Shown: piece by piece, positions 51,750 through 62,379 of the stretch
How the letters are laid out: every line of letters starts with the position of its first letter
Position numbering within the stretch: the first letter of the stretch is position 1
Assembly (NCBI GenBank): GCA_902629575.1
Contig: CACORJ010000001.1
Span: 1-64,000 of the forward strand
DNA from: an uncultured Pelagibacteraceae bacterium
GTDB lineage: Bacteria > Pseudomonadota > Alphaproteobacteria > Pelagibacterales > Pelagibacteraceae
Reading direction: 5' to 3'
DNA: 64,000 nt
Notes under the pieces: generated by a model
Told to the model about the DNA's origin: nothing
Database searches by the model: none
Seen by the model: the letters and a program-made list of their open reading frames with translations, nothing else
Position numbers and translations under genes: made by a program

Positions 51750-51856
51750 AAAAAAACCCAATTGCAAAAAAGTTATTTAGTAAAAGATTTAAGCCACGAT
51801 TAATAAAACCTAAAAAAGGTAAGGGAAGTTTTAAAAGAAAAAAAATTAAATTCTAG
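51746..51856 (+). CDS. arfA: ArfA-like alternative ribosome-rescue factor (36 aa, TTG start)
   Basis: Manual translation: (M)KKNPIAKKLFSKRFKPRLIKPKKGKGSFKRKKIKF*; KKGKGS[FY]xRK motif as in E. coli ArfA (NKKGKGSYMRKGK). TTGA overlap with upstream stop. Confidence 0.75.
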   Translation: MKKNPIAKKLFSKRFKPRLIKPKKGKGSFKRKKIKF

Positions 51857-52772
51857 CACCTATCTTTTGAATAATTCTTGATGATAATTCTGTTCCTTTA
51901 GTCAAACTCTCTTTCATGGACAATTTATTGATGAAACCATGTAAATATCCAGCTGCAAAAAGATCACCAGCACCTGTTAAATCTTTTATTTTTAAATTTT
52001 TTTTTGCATCACATTCTATAATTTCATTTTTATGAATAGCTATAGCTCCTTTCTCGCCTCTTGTTATAACCACATTCTTTTTAATTTCTTTAGAAAATTG
52101 AATTACTTCATCAAATGTTTTCGCTTCAATAAGGGAGGTAATTTCTTGTTCATTCGCAAAAATGATGTCTAATTTATTTTTAACCAATTCTAAAAAATGT
52201 GATTTATGTCTTTCTACACAAAATAAATCTGACAATGACATTGCTGTCATTTTTGAGTTTTCTATAGCTTTGTAAAAAGCTTTCTTTGGCTCTCCTTCAT
52301 CCCACAAATAACCCTCTAGAAATATCATATCCGAATTTTTGATATTCATTTCATCAACATCATTATCACTAATTTTACCTGCGGTGCCTAAGAAAGTGCA
52401 CATCGTTCTCTCTGAATCGGGTGTTATTAATATTAGACATGATCCAGTGGGAATTTGCTCAGTCTTTTTTTTGTAGAGATATTCAACGTTTTCTTTTCTA
52501 AGTCCATCTTCATATTTTTGCCCAAGATCATCATCGCTAACTTTTCCAATAAAACCAACCTTATTTTCTAGTTGAGACAATCCAACAATAGAATTAGCAA
52601 CAGAACCGCCAGATATCGTTTCTTCAATTTTTAATGAGGAAATAAGTTTTTTAAATTCTGACTCATCTATTAATTTCATAGTGCTTTTTGTAAGACTATG
52701 ATTTTCAAGAAATTCATCTGATACTCTACAAAGTACATCTACTATAGCATTTCCGATACCTAAAATTTTCAT
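51846..52772 (-). CDS. PfkB-family sugar/adenosine kinase
   Basis: ILGIGNAIVDVLCRVSDEFL, SGGSVANSIVGLSQL, DLTGAGDLFAAGYLHGF. Confidence 0.94.
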   Translation of the reverse strand: MKILGIGNAIVDVLCRVSDEFLENHSLTKSTMKLIDESEFKKLISSLKIEETISGGSVANSIVGLSQLENKVGFIGKVSDDDLGQKYEDGLRKENVEYLYKKKTEQIPTGSCLILITPDSERTMCTFLGTAGKISDNDVDEMNIKNSDMIFLEGYLWDEGEPKKAFYKAIENSKMTAMSLSDLFCVERHKSHFLELVKNKLDIIFANEQEITSLIEAKTFDEVIQFSKEIKKNVVITRGEKGAIAIHKNEIIECDAKKNLKIKDLTGAGDLFAAGYLHGFINKLSMKESLTKGTELSSRIIQKIGARI

Positions 52773-53425
52773 TATGGTTTTTTTGTTATAAATGGTTTTT
52801 TTCTATTAGGATAACAAGTAGTACAAATTTTACAAGTTAATCCGTAACAGCTACGAGCTTTACAATACTCTCTTCCATAATAAATTATTTGAAGATGAAG
52901 TTTATTCCAATTTTTTTTTGGAAATAATCTTTTTAAATCTTTTTCTGTCTGAATAACATTTTTTCCATTTGTTAGACCCCACCTTTGTGCAAGTCTATGA
53001 ATATGAGTATCAACCGGAAATGCTGGGTTACCAAATCCTTGGGACATGACAACGCTTGCTGTTTTGTGACCAACACCTGGTAAAATTTCTAATTCTTCAT
53101 AGGTTTTTGGAACTTTGCCATTATGCTTTTCAATTAAAATTTTGGATAGGTTATAAATACTTTTCGCTTTAATTCTAAAAATACCAATTTTTTTTATTAA
53201 ACCTTCAATTTTCTTTCTACCCAATTTTTTAAAATGTTCTGGTTTATAGTATTTATTGTAAATATTTCTTGTAACATTATTTACATTTACATCGGTGCAT
53301 TGTGCAGAAAGAAGTACTGATATTAATAAAGTAAAAACATTTCTGCTCTTTAAAGGAACACGGATATTTGGATAAGTTTTATTAAGAATTTTTAATACTC
53401 TTTTTGCTCTATTAACTTCATTCAT
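52772..53425 (-). CDS. nth: Endonuclease III
   Basis: LLISVLLSAQCTDVNVNNVT, LPGVGHKTASVVMSQGFGNPAFPVDTHIHRLAQRWGL, C-terminal Cys cluster. Confidence 0.97.
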   Translation of the reverse strand: MNEVNRAKRVLKILNKTYPNIRVPLKSRNVFTLLISVLLSAQCTDVNVNNVTRNIYNKYYKPEHFKKLGRKKIEGLIKKIGIFRIKAKSIYNLSKILIEKHNGKVPKTYEELEILPGVGHKTASVVMSQGFGNPAFPVDTHIHRLAQRWGLTNGKNVIQTEKDLKRLFPKKNWNKLHLQIIYYGREYCKARSCYGLTCKICTTCYPNRKKPFITKKP

Positions 53426-54201
53426 TATTTGAAATTCATCAAATCTCTCATTGAATAAAGACCAGATTTTTTATTAATTATCCATTTTGCTGCAGAAAAT
53501 GCTCCCTCAGAATATAAAGCTCTATCAAAAGATTCGTGATTTAACTTAATTATTTCTTTTCCGTTTGAAAATCTAACTTCGTGTTCACCAATTATTTGGC
53601 CTTTTCTAATCGAGTTAAAATTTATTTTTTCCCCATATGGAAAAGATTTTTTATTGAGATACTTTTTACCAAGTAACTTATAAAAATTTTTATTTTTTCC
53701 ATTTGATATCCCTTTTCCCAACATTAAAGCGGTACCTGAAGGATAATCTTTTTTATATTTATGGTGTGTCTCAGAAATTTTACTTAAATATTTATTTCCT
53801 AAGGATCTGGAGGTAATTTCAGTCAAGTACATTAATAAATTTATACCTAAACTCATATTTCCAGCTTTTAGAATAGGTATTTTTTTTGCGAATAACTTAA
53901 TTAAATTTTCTTCTTTTTTACTGAACCCAGTAGTTCCTATAACAACTTTTTTTTTAAGTTTTGAAGCTATTTTTAATACTTCGAAAGTACATTTAGGGAC
54001 TGTAAAATCAATTATAACATCTACATTTTTAAAAGCTTTTTCAGAATTGAATTGCGGTTTAATACCATAAATTTTTTTTGAGATAGGCACACTTTCTGTA
54101 AGACTATGTAACTTAAAATTTTTGTCCTTTTTACATGATTTAATTAGTTGCTGACCCATTCTGCCCATGCAACCTGTTATACTTAGGTTAATTTTTTTCA
54201 T
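53425..54201 (-). CDS. dapB: 4-hydroxy-tetrahydrodipicolinate reductase
   Basis: LSITGCMGRMGQQLIKSC, VDVIIDFTVP, VIGTTGFSKKE, ETHHKYKKDYPSGTAL. Confidence 0.96.
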   Translation of the reverse strand: MKKINLSITGCMGRMGQQLIKSCKKDKNFKLHSLTESVPISKKIYGIKPQFNSEKAFKNVDVIIDFTVPKCTFEVLKIASKLKKKVVIGTTGFSKKEENLIKLFAKKIPILKAGNMSLGINLLMYLTEITSRSLGNKYLSKISETHHKYKKDYPSGTALMLGKGISNGKNKNFYKLLGKKYLNKKSFPYGEKINFNSIRKGQIIGEHEVRFSNGKEIIKLNHESFDRALYSEGAFSAAKWIINKKSGLYSMRDLMNFK

Positions 54202-54204
54202 TAT

Positions 54205-54990
54205 TTATAATAATCGTAAATATGTAATATAGTTGTATGATTTTAACTCTCCAAGTGGAATATTCATTTTTTTAGAGATTATCTTCCTAACTGATGGAAA
54301 TTCAAAATAAATATCTATAATATTAATTAAATTGTTACGATCATTTTTTTGGGGTTTTACATCTCTTATTCTAGATTTTAAAATATCTATTGAAAAATAA
54401 TATTGGGAAAAAAGTAATTTTTTTAAAAATTCTTTAAAAAATAAAAAAAATGTTTTAAACAAACTTAATTTCCCCAATTTGTGGTTAAATCCAGAACTTT
54501 TTAAAGCGTGATTTAATGTATAAAAATCTCCTTTATAGGACCGATAGTTGTCCTCAAGAATTATATTTTTTATATTAAAGAATTTAGCCTGTTGAATTCT
54601 CTCCATATGACTTACATGATCATCAAAAAAGACTAAACTATTAGAGGGTAGATTTGAAAAATCGTGATACTTAAAATCAAGATTAGAGTATTTTGCATTT
54701 TTGGATATATATTTTCTCTGCTTAAGATCAATATCAATCGATATTATTTTACTTTTAGGGAGAGTTTTTTCTATTAGCCAAGTTGATTGGCCTTTAAAAA
54801 CTCCACTTTCAATTACTACAGGCGGTCTAACTTTTTTAAGTATGAAATATGTAGCAAACATATGTTCAAATCTCATTCCACCTTTATTATTTTTAATTGG
54901 GCGATCTTTAAAAATTTTGGAAAATCTTTTAAGTTCAGAAACAAGTTCATTTTTTTTACATCCAGGAAAATTCGTTTTATATATTTTCAT
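54205..54990 (-). CDS. Methyltransferase-fold protein (cephalosporin hydroxylase/class I SAM-like)
   Basis: PPVVIESGVFKGQSTWLIEKTLPKSKIISIDID, SLVFFDDHVSHMERI. Confidence 0.7.
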   Translation of the reverse strand: MKIYKTNFPGCKKNELVSELKRFSKIFKDRPIKNNKGGMRFEHMFATYFILKKVRPPVVIESGVFKGQSTWLIEKTLPKSKIISIDIDLKQRKYISKNAKYSNLDFKYHDFSNLPSNSLVFFDDHVSHMERIQQAKFFNIKNIILEDNYRSYKGDFYTLNHALKSSGFNHKLGKLSLFKTFFLFFKEFLKKLLFSQYYFSIDILKSRIRDVKPQKNDRNNLINIIDIYFEFPSVRKIISKKMNIPLGELKSYNYITYLRLL

Positions 54991-55128
54991 ATTTTTGATT
55001 TTCCAATGTTCCTTGTTTTTTTTTAAAATTATTTTTCCTTAGATTGGAATTATCATCTTTTAATAAATAATTTAACGTCTATTTTATCTTAGAATTCATA
55101 ACATTTTTTCAAAAACTAGGCTAATGAT

Positions 55129-55905
55129 TTATTTTGGCGTAATCAAATAATTTGAATCATCTATTTTTAAATTAATTTTATAATTTATTTCTTCAATAAA
55201 TTTTTTAAAATCATCAAATTTATAATTAAAAGTTTTCTCAAAATCTTTTTCGTATTCAAATACTATTGGCATTTTATGTTTTTTAATTGTTTCTTTTGCT
55301 CCTTTTAATACTTCGAGATCATAACCTTGGACATCTATTTTCATCACGGAGATATTCTTACTAAATTTTAAATTATCTATCTTAATTGCTTTTACTTTTT
55401 CAATATTTTTATTTGTGTTATTAACTTTTTTTATCCAATTAGATCCGTAAGTAGTAAATTCAATTAAGCTAGATTTTTTTATTAAAAGATTTTCATTATT
55501 CTCATTTCCAACAAGATTATGAAAGGGTTTAACATTTGCTTCGTTTATATTTATATTTTTTTCTAAAATTTTAAAAATATAGTTAGAAGCTTCAAAACTA
55601 TATACTTCTACATCAGGTTTGCATTTTGACCATAAGACGCTCATTTGACCAAAATTTGCTCCTACATCAATTACTATTGAGTTAGTTTTTATAAGATTTT
55701 TTACACATTCAAAAATTTTTTCATCGAAAATTTTATTATCTATGATTGAATTTCTAATTCTATCTTTAAAAGCAAAAAAAGGTAAGAAATAAACACCAGT
55801 TGTTGTTTTATACTTTCTTAGAAATTTTAAATTAAAAATTTTAAATCTTATGTTTCTTGGTAAAAAGTACCAATACCGTTTTCCTTCTAAAAATTTTTTT
55901 AACAA
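55129..55905 (-). CDS. FkbM family methyltransferase
   Basis: SIVIDVGANFGQMSVLWSK...VYSFEA, SVMKIDVQGYDLEVLKGAKETI. Confidence 0.93.
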   Translation of the reverse strand: MLKKFLEGKRYWYFLPRNIRFKIFNLKFLRKYKTTTGVYFLPFFAFKDRIRNSIIDNKIFDEKIFECVKNLIKTNSIVIDVGANFGQMSVLWSKCKPDVEVYSFEASNYIFKILEKNININEANVKPFHNLVGNENNENLLIKKSSLIEFTTYGSNWIKKVNNTNKNIEKVKAIKIDNLKFSKNISVMKIDVQGYDLEVLKGAKETIKKHKMPIVFEYEKDFEKTFNYKFDDFKKFIEEINYKINLKIDDSNYLITPK

Positions 55906-55908
55906 ATT

Positions 55909-57045
55909 CTAGTTCTTCCAGAAACTTTTTGCTTTTTGAAAAAATTTCTTAATACTTGGGTTAGATTTTTCATTTTCTATATCACGAAACTTTTCTAAGA
56001 GTTCTTTTTGTTCTTTATTCAGATAAACTGGAACCTCAGTTTTTACTTGAACATATAAATCACCATAATCCCCTCTACGCATAAATGGCATTCCCTTACC
56101 TTTTAGTCTAAATTGTTTACCATCTTGTGTTCCATCAGGTATCTTAATTTTAGCTTTTTTACCATCAATTGTTGGTATTTCTATTGTAGTTCCTAGTGCA
56201 GCGTCAGCTATTGATATTGGAAATTCAAAGAATAGGTTCACATCTGATCTTTTAAAAAGTTCATGAGACTTTACATTTATAAACAAATATAAATCACCAG
56301 TCGCTCCTCCTCTAGTTCCAGCTTCTCCTTTTCCAGCTAGTCTTATCCTTGTTCCATCATCAACACCTTTAGGTATTGTTACAGATATTTTTTTTGATAT
56401 TTTTTTATTGCCTTGACCACTACAATCAGAGCATGGGTTCGTTATTTCCTCACCACTGCCTGCACATTGTGGACAGGTTTGTTGAACAGTAAAAAAACCT
56501 TGATTAGATCTTACTCTTCCATTTCCTCCACAATAAGTACATCTATCAGGGCTAGTTCCAGCTTTGGATCCATTACCTTTACATGTGTTACATTTCTCAG
56601 ATGTTGAAAATTGAATATTTTGTTTTTTTCCTGAATAAGCTTCCTCTAACGTAATTGTTAAATCATATCTTAGATCTGACCCTCTATTATTAGAATTTCG
56701 TCCCCTTGAGCTTCGTCTTCCGCCCCCAAAATCACCAAAAAAATCTTCGAATATATCTGAAAAATCTGATCCGCTAAAACCACCGAAGCCACCAAAACCT
56801 CCGCTTTGTCCTCCTCCATTTTCAAATGCAGCATGACCAAAGTTATCATAATTATCTTTTTTACTTTTATCTGAAAGTATCCCGTAGGCCTCACTTGCCT
56901 CCTTAAACTTATCTTCAGCAGACTTATCACCTGGGTTTTTATCTGGGTGATATTTGACAGCAAGCTTCCTGTATGCAGATTTTATTTCTTCTGGGCTTGC
57001 ACTTTTATTTAAACCGAGGACATCATAATAATCTCTTTTAGCCAT
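55909..57045 (-). CDS. dnaJ: Chaperone DnaJ
   Basis: [37 protein letters not shown], CxxCxGxG zinc repeats. Confidence 0.98.
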   Translation of the reverse strand: MAKRDYYDVLGLNKSASPEEIKSAYRKLAVKYHPDKNPGDKSAEDKFKEASEAYGILSDKSKKDNYDNFGHAAFENGGGQSGGFGGFGGFSGSDFSDIFEDFFGDFGGGRRSSRGRNSNNRGSDLRYDLTITLEEAYSGKKQNIQFSTSEKCNTCKGNGSKAGTSPDRCTYCGGNGRVRSNQGFFTVQQTCPQCAGSGEEITNPCSDCSGQGNKKISKKISVTIPKGVDDGTRIRLAGKGEAGTRGGATGDLYLFINVKSHELFKRSDVNLFFEFPISIADAALGTTIEIPTIDGKKAKIKIPDGTQDGKQFRLKGKGMPFMRRGDYGDLYVQVKTEVPVYLNKEQKELLEKFRDIENEKSNPSIKKFFQKAKSFWKN

Positions 57046-57073
57046 TAATTTAACCCAGACAATTAGATGTTAC

Positions 57074-58999
57074 TTAGGCGCTTTTTTCTTTATTCTCGTC
57101 TTTAACTTCTTCAAAATCCGCATCAACAACATTATCGTCTTTTTTATCTTTTTCTTCTTTTCCATCATCTTTTTCAGAAGATGGTTTTGCATTTTGTTGT
57201 GATTTATAAATTGCTTCTCCGAGTTTCATTGAAGCTTGAACTAATGTTTCAGTTTTTTTCTTAATATCTTCTGTATCTTCACCTTTTAAAGAATCTTTTA
57301 ATGCACTAGAAGCATCTTCAATAGCTTTTTTTTCATCATTTGAAATTTTTGAACCATGTTCTTTAAGATTTTTTTCAGTTGAATGAATTAAAGTATCTGC
57401 TTGATTTCTCACATCAACTGACTCTCTCTTCTTTTTATCAGATTCTTTATTAGCCTCAGCATCTTTAACCATTTTTTCAATCTCATCATCACTTAAACCA
57501 CCCGATGCTTGGATTTGAATTTTTTGTTCTTTTCCAGTCCCTTTATCTTTAGCTGAAACATTTACAATTCCATTGGCATCTATGTCAAAAGTTACTTCAA
57601 TTTGTGGCACCCCTCTTGGAGCAGGAGCAATACCAACTAACTCAAAATTACCTAAGATTTTATTATCGGAGGCCATTTCTCTTTCCCCTTGTAGAACTCT
57701 AATTGATACAGCTGGTTGATTATCTTCTGCCGTAGAAAATACCTGACTTTTTTTTGTTGGAATAGTTGTATTTTTTTCAATTAACTTAGTCGAAACACCA
57801 CCTAACGTTTCAATTCCAAGTGATAAAGGAGTTACGTCAAGTAAAAGCACATCTTTCACATCACCTTGTAAAACACCTGCTTGAATAGCTGCACCCATAG
57901 CTACCACTTCATCTGGGTTTACACTTTTATTGGGTTCTTTACCAAAGAAATTCTTAACCTCTTCTATAACTTTGGGCATTCTGGTCATACCACCTACTAA
58001 AACTATTTCATCAACTTCATTAGCTGTTATTCCAGCATCTTTTAAAGCTGTTTTACACGGAGGCATTGTCTTTGCGATTAAATCTTCAACCAAAGCTTCT
58101 AATTTTGCTCTAGTCATTTTAATATTAATATGTTTTGGGCCAGTTTTATCTGCCGTGATAAATGGTAAATTGATATCTGTTTGTTCTGCTGATGATAATT
58201 CAATTTTAGCTTTTTCAGCAGCTTCTTTAAGTCTTTGAAGTGCAAGTTTGTCAGATTTAAGATCAATACCATTATCTTTCTTAAATTCAGAAATTAAGTA
58301 TTCAACAATTGCGTTATCAAAATCTTCACCACCTAAAAAGGTATCACCATTTGTTGATTTTACCTCAAATACTCCATCACCTAACTCAAGTATCGATACA
58401 TCAAATGTACCACCACCTAAGTCGTAAACAGCAATTTTTTTATTCTGTTTTTTATCTAATCCATAAGCTAATGATGCGGCAGTGGGCTCATTTATGATTC
58501 TTAGAACTTCAAGACCAGCAATTTTCCCAGCATCTTTAGTTGCTTGTCTTTGAGCATCATTAAAATATGCTGGTACAGTAATTACTGCTTTAGAGACGGC
58601 TTGTCCTAAATATTTTTCAGCTGTTTCTTTCATTTTTTGTAAAATGAAAGCCGAAATTTGTGATGGGGAATATTTTTGATTTTTAGCCTCAATCCATGCA
58701 TCACCCTTATCTGAATTTACAATTTTAAATGGTGCTGCTTCGATATCTTTTTTTACCGTTGGATCGTCGAAATTTCTTCCAACTAACCTTTTAACTGCAA
58801 AGATCGTATTTTCTGGATTTGTCACAGCCTGTCTTTTAGCTGGCTGACCAATTAGTTTTTCATTTTCATCTGTAAAGGCTACCACCGAAGGTGTTGTTCT
58901 TGCTCCTTCAGCATTTTCTAAAACTTTAGCTTGACTACCTTCCATTATTGCGACACATGAATTAGTAGTTCCAAGATCTATCCCAATTATTTTGCTCAT
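57074..58999 (-). CDS. dnaK: Chaperone DnaK (Hsp70)
   Basis: [56 protein letters not shown]. Confidence 0.99.
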   Translation of the reverse strand: MSKIIGIDLGTTNSCVAIMEGSQAKVLENAEGARTTPSVVAFTDENEKLIGQPAKRQAVTNPENTIFAVKRLVGRNFDDPTVKKDIEAAPFKIVNSDKGDAWIEAKNQKYSPSQISAFILQKMKETAEKYLGQAVSKAVITVPAYFNDAQRQATKDAGKIAGLEVLRIINEPTAASLAYGLDKKQNKKIAVYDLGGGTFDVSILELGDGVFEVKSTNGDTFLGGEDFDNAIVEYLISEFKKDNGIDLKSDKLALQRLKEAAEKAKIELSSAEQTDINLPFITADKTGPKHINIKMTRAKLEALVEDLIAKTMPPCKTALKDAGITANEVDEIVLVGGMTRMPKVIEEVKNFFGKEPNKSVNPDEVVAMGAAIQAGVLQGDVKDVLLLDVTPLSLGIETLGGVSTKLIEKNTTIPTKKSQVFSTAEDNQPAVSIRVLQGEREMASDNKILGNFELVGIAPAPRGVPQIEVTFDIDANGIVNVSAKDKGTGKEQKIQIQASGGLSDDEIEKMVKDAEANKESDKKKRESVDVRNQADTLIHSTEKNLKEHGSKISNDEKKAIEDASSALKDSLKGEDTEDIKKKTETLVQASMKLGEAIYKSQQNAKPSSEKDDGKEEKDKKDDNVVDADFEEVKDENKEKSA

Positions 59000-59016
59000 A
59001 AATTTATACTTTAACC

Positions 59017-59047
59017 CTCATATAGGAGTTAAATTGAATTCTACAAG
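59017..59047 (-). promoter_or_regulatory. Alphaproteobacterial sigma-32 (RpoH)-type promoter for dnaK
   Basis: Minus strand CTTG-N17-CCTATATGAG, exact match to the CTTG-N17/18-CYTATNTNNG consensus, 18 nt upstream of the dnaK ATG. Confidence 0.85.
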
Positions 59048-59059
59048 TTGATCTACGCA

Positions 59060-59710
59060 TTATTTATCAGCCTTATTTGCTTCATTTTCCTCATTTTCTT
59101 GTGATTTAGCTGGTATTTTTTTTGAGACACCTACCAGTGAAGGTCTTAATAGACGATCTTTTATTGTAAATCCCTTTTGTATCTCTTGCACAATTGTCCC
59201 TGGTTCTTTTTGATTATCTTCGATTTCCATCATTGCTTGATGAAAGTTTGGGTCTAATTTTTTATTTAAACATTCGATTGGTTGAATATCATTTTTTTTG
59301 AAAATTGATATTAGATCTTTAGTGATAATATCCAGGTGTTCTAGAGTTTTTTTTAATGCATCCGTATTTTTTAACTTTTCATCGTTTTCTAAAATTTGTT
59401 TAGACCTTTCCAAGTTATCAATAAGGTTTAGGGCCTCTTTTGCAAAAGCATAACCGCCATACTCATAAGCATCTTCTTTTTCTTTTTCAAAACGTCTTCT
59501 TTGATTTTCCATTTCAGCAAATGTTCTTGCCAATTTATCCTCTAATTCGATTATTTTCTCTTCATTTGTAATTTCTTCTTTTTTCTCATTTGTTTCAGTT
59601 TGTGGTTTTAATTCTGAGTTATTATCAGCGCTTTCCTTTTCATCGTTATTTTTGATAGAAGAGCCTTTATCATTTGAAATTTCTTGTTTTTGTTCTTGTT
59701 CTTTATCCAT
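59060..59710 (-). CDS. grpE: Nucleotide exchange factor GrpE
   Basis: FAEMENQRRRFEKEKEDAYEYGGYAFAKEALNLIDNLERS, GFTIKDRLLRPSLVGVSK. Confidence 0.96.
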   Translation of the reverse strand: MDKEQEQKQEISNDKGSSIKNNDEKESADNNSELKPQTETNEKKEEITNEEKIIELEDKLARTFAEMENQRRRFEKEKEDAYEYGGYAFAKEALNLIDNLERSKQILENDEKLKNTDALKKTLEHLDIITKDLISIFKKNDIQPIECLNKKLDPNFHQAMMEIEDNQKEPGTIVQEIQKGFTIKDRLLRPSLVGVSKKIPAKSQENEENEANKADK

Positions 59711-59752
59711 AGCACCTTATATGGTAAGAAATTTTTAAATTGCTAGATTAAA

Positions 59753-60349
59753 ATGAAAAAAATTAATCAACTTTTAATAGGCACTAATAACAAAGGAAAA
59801 TTGAGAGAAATTAGAGCATTAATTCCAAAAAATTTAAAAATTTTCTCTACTTCTAACTTTAATCTTAAAAGCCCTAAAGAAAATGGCAATAATTTTAAAT
59901 CAAATTCAATTATAAAGGCAAAATATTACTCAAAAAAAACAAAATTAGTATGTCTTGCGGATGACTCAGGATTAGAAATAGATATGTTAAATAAAGCGCC
60001 TGGTATTTTTTCTGCTAGATGGGGTGGAAAAAAAAGTGATTTTAATTTAGCTATTAAAAAAGTCTTTAGAGAATTAAAGAAGAAAGATGTTAATTGGGAA
60101 AATAAAAAAATTAAAGCAAACTTTGTTTGTGCACTATCTATTTGTTATTTAGATAAAGTAATTGCATGTGTAGAAGGTAAAATTAAAGGAATCATTTCAT
60201 CAAAGCCAAAAGGAAAAAAAGGATTTGGTTATGATCCAATTTTTATTCCTTCTGGTAGAAAATTAACTTTCGGTCAAATCTCTCCAAAATTAAAAAATAA
60301 GATTGACCATCGTTTTGAAGCTTTTAAAAAAATCAAAAAATTTCTTTAA
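59753..60349 (+). CDS. rdgB: XTP/dITP diphosphatase (RdgB/HAM1)
   Basis: IGTNNKGKLREIRALI, CLADDSGLEIDMLNKAPGIFSARW, GFGYDPIFIP. Confidence 0.96.
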   Translation: MKKINQLLIGTNNKGKLREIRALIPKNLKIFSTSNFNLKSPKENGNNFKSNSIIKAKYYSKKTKLVCLADDSGLEIDMLNKAPGIFSARWGGKKSDFNLAIKKVFRELKKKDVNWENKKIKANFVCALSICYLDKVIACVEGKIKGIISSKPKGKKGFGYDPIFIPSGRKLTFGQISPKLKNKIDHRFEAFKKIKKFL

Positions 60350-61487
60350 TTCCACCTTCTTCAATTTTATAAAAATTTAGTTGGTGATTAATTTTGTTAT
60401 CTTTAATATCAAAAACTCCAATTTTACCTTTAAAAGAGTTTTTTTTATTAAAAGCTTTATTTATTTCAACGACTTTATTTTTAATAGAAAGATAATATAT
60501 CAAACCAACTAAATCATAGCTTAGTAACGATAAATGATTTGGTTCTTCATTGAATTCTATCAAAAATTTTTCTTTGAAATCCTCAAAATTTTTTTTGTTA
60601 ATCGAAGGATAATAAATAGGTTGAGATGCTGTCTCATTTAACAAGCTTACATCAAACCATTGATTAAAAGTGATAAAAAATTTGTCTTTTGGAGAGACAT
60701 CAGTATATAGCAAAGAAGTAATCACACTTTTGAGACTTTCATCAAAATCCGCAATTATAATCGAGTCGAAATTTACATTTCCAATTGTATATTTTTTTTC
60801 AAGATTTTTAATTTTCTTTTCTTTGTTTAAGTCATCTGAATTCTCTAATCTGGTGATTTCGTCAATTAGATTTTGTTTTCTGATTGAATAGTTGGTAATT
60901 TTTTCAATTTGTTTAGTAAGTTTTGTAGGATCAATATCATAAGAATATTGTTTGAAGCTTTTAATCTTTGATTCTTTAATTCCCTGTTTTATCTCTAAGT
61001 TATAATCCAAATTAGGAATTAGAAATATTGTTTTTTTAATTTCATTTTGTTCAATAAATTTTCTTACGGTGTTCAACTGAGAAGTAGAATTTATGCCTGT
61101 GCTTATAACGTTATTTGGTAAATTTAAAGTTTTATTTGTGAATGATAAAAATGTCAGATTTTTTACTTCATTCAGATAAATTAAGTTTTCATAAAAAACA
61201 GGTCCAATAACTATATTGACTCCTAATCTATCTAATTCAATTGCCGAATCTAAAGTTTGGTTTGGATTTGATTTTGTATCTTTAGGAAAGATTTCCAATG
61301 TATCTGAATTAATATCTTTTAAAGCTAATCGAGTTGCTTTCAAAACTTGTTTTCCTATTTCACTATTCTTCCCAGTCAAAGGCACAAGTAATCCAATTTT
61401 GACTTTATTTTCTTCACTTAAACTCAAACTCCCAATAAAAAATAAATTATAGAAGACTAAAAAAAGAATTATAAAAATTTTATTCAT
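60333..61487 (-). CDS. LpoA/YraM-like periplasmic protein (penicillin-binding protein activator family)
   Basis: Signal peptide, KIGLLVPLTGKNSEIGKQVLKATRLAL, NIVIGPVF; divergent to rsmI. Confidence 0.8.
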   Translation of the reverse strand: MNKIFIILFLVFYNLFFIGSLSLSEENKVKIGLLVPLTGKNSEIGKQVLKATRLALKDINSDTLEIFPKDTKSNPNQTLDSAIELDRLGVNIVIGPVFYENLIYLNEVKNLTFLSFTNKTLNLPNNVISTGINSTSQLNTVRKFIEQNEIKKTIFLIPNLDYNLEIKQGIKESKIKSFKQYSYDIDPTKLTKQIEKITNYSIRKQNLIDEITRLENSDDLNKEKKIKNLEKKYTIGNVNFDSIIIADFDESLKSVITSLLYTDVSPKDKFFITFNQWFDVSLLNETASQPIYYPSINKKNFEDFKEKFLIEFNEEPNHLSLLSYDLVGLIYYLSIKNKVVEINKAFNKKNSFKGKIGVFDIKDNKINHQLNFYKIEEGGIKEIF

Positions 61488-61521
61488 TTAATGTTAGTAT
61501 TAATCTAATACTGTTTAAATT

Positions 61522-62379
61522 ATGGTAAACCCTATATCACAAAATAATCAGCTTAAAAAAGGGTTATATTTAGTGCCAACACCTATAGGAAATTTAAAAG
61601 ATATTTCATTAAGATCTGTCGAGATATTAAAAGACTCGGATTACATAGTCTGCGAAGATACAAGAGTCTCTAAAAAATTATTGGATAAATATGATATTAA
61701 TACAGCATTAATTTCAAATCATAAGTTTAATGAAGTAAGCAATTTATCAAAAATAATTGATCTGTTAAAAAATAATAAAATTGTATCAATTATTTCTGAT
61801 GCTGGGACTCCGTGTATTTCAGATCCAGGTGCTATTTTGGTTAATGAGTGTTGGAGACAAAACATTAATGTCATACCTGTGCCAGGTCCTTCTGCTGTTA
61901 CGGCAGCAGTTTCGGCGAGCGGTTTTAATGAAAAATATTTATTTTATGGATTTTTTTCGAAAAAAAAAAACGAACTTAAACAAGAACTAGAAAGATTATC
62001 AAATATAAATTTTAGCTTTGTTTTTTTCGTATCACCTAAAAAAATAAATAAATTAATTCCTTACCTCAAATACTATTTTTATGACCGGAAAATACTTATA
62101 TGTAGAGAAATTTCAAAATATTATGAAGAACTTATAAGAGCAGATTTAGCTAAATTAGAAGAGTTTAAATTCGAACCAAAAGGGGAGTTAACCTTAGTAA
62201 TTTCAGAAAAGAATATAAAAAAAAAATCACAAAATTTAAGTGAATCAGATAAAAGAATTATAAATATGATAATTAAAAAATTAAGTGTAAGGGAAATCAC
62301 AGATTTGATTAGTCAAATTAGTAAAACTCCAAAAAAAAAAGTTTATGATTATTGTTTGAAATTAAAAAATGAAAAATAG
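61522..62379 (+). CDS. rsmI: 16S rRNA (cytidine-2'-O) methyltransferase RsmI
   Basis: LYLVPTPIGNLKDISLRSVEILKDSDYIVCEDTRVSKKLL, ISDAGTPCISDPGAILV, PVPGPSAVTAAVSASG. Confidence 0.97.
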   Translation: MVNPISQNNQLKKGLYLVPTPIGNLKDISLRSVEILKDSDYIVCEDTRVSKKLLDKYDINTALISNHKFNEVSNLSKIIDLLKNNKIVSIISDAGTPCISDPGAILVNECWRQNINVIPVPGPSAVTAAVSASGFNEKYLFYGFFSKKKNELKQELERLSNINFSFVFFVSPKKINKLIPYLKYYFYDRKILICREISKYYEELIRADLAKLEEFKFEPKGELTLVISEKNIKKKSQNLSESDKRIINMIIKKLSVREITDLISQISKTPKKKVYDYCLKLKNEK

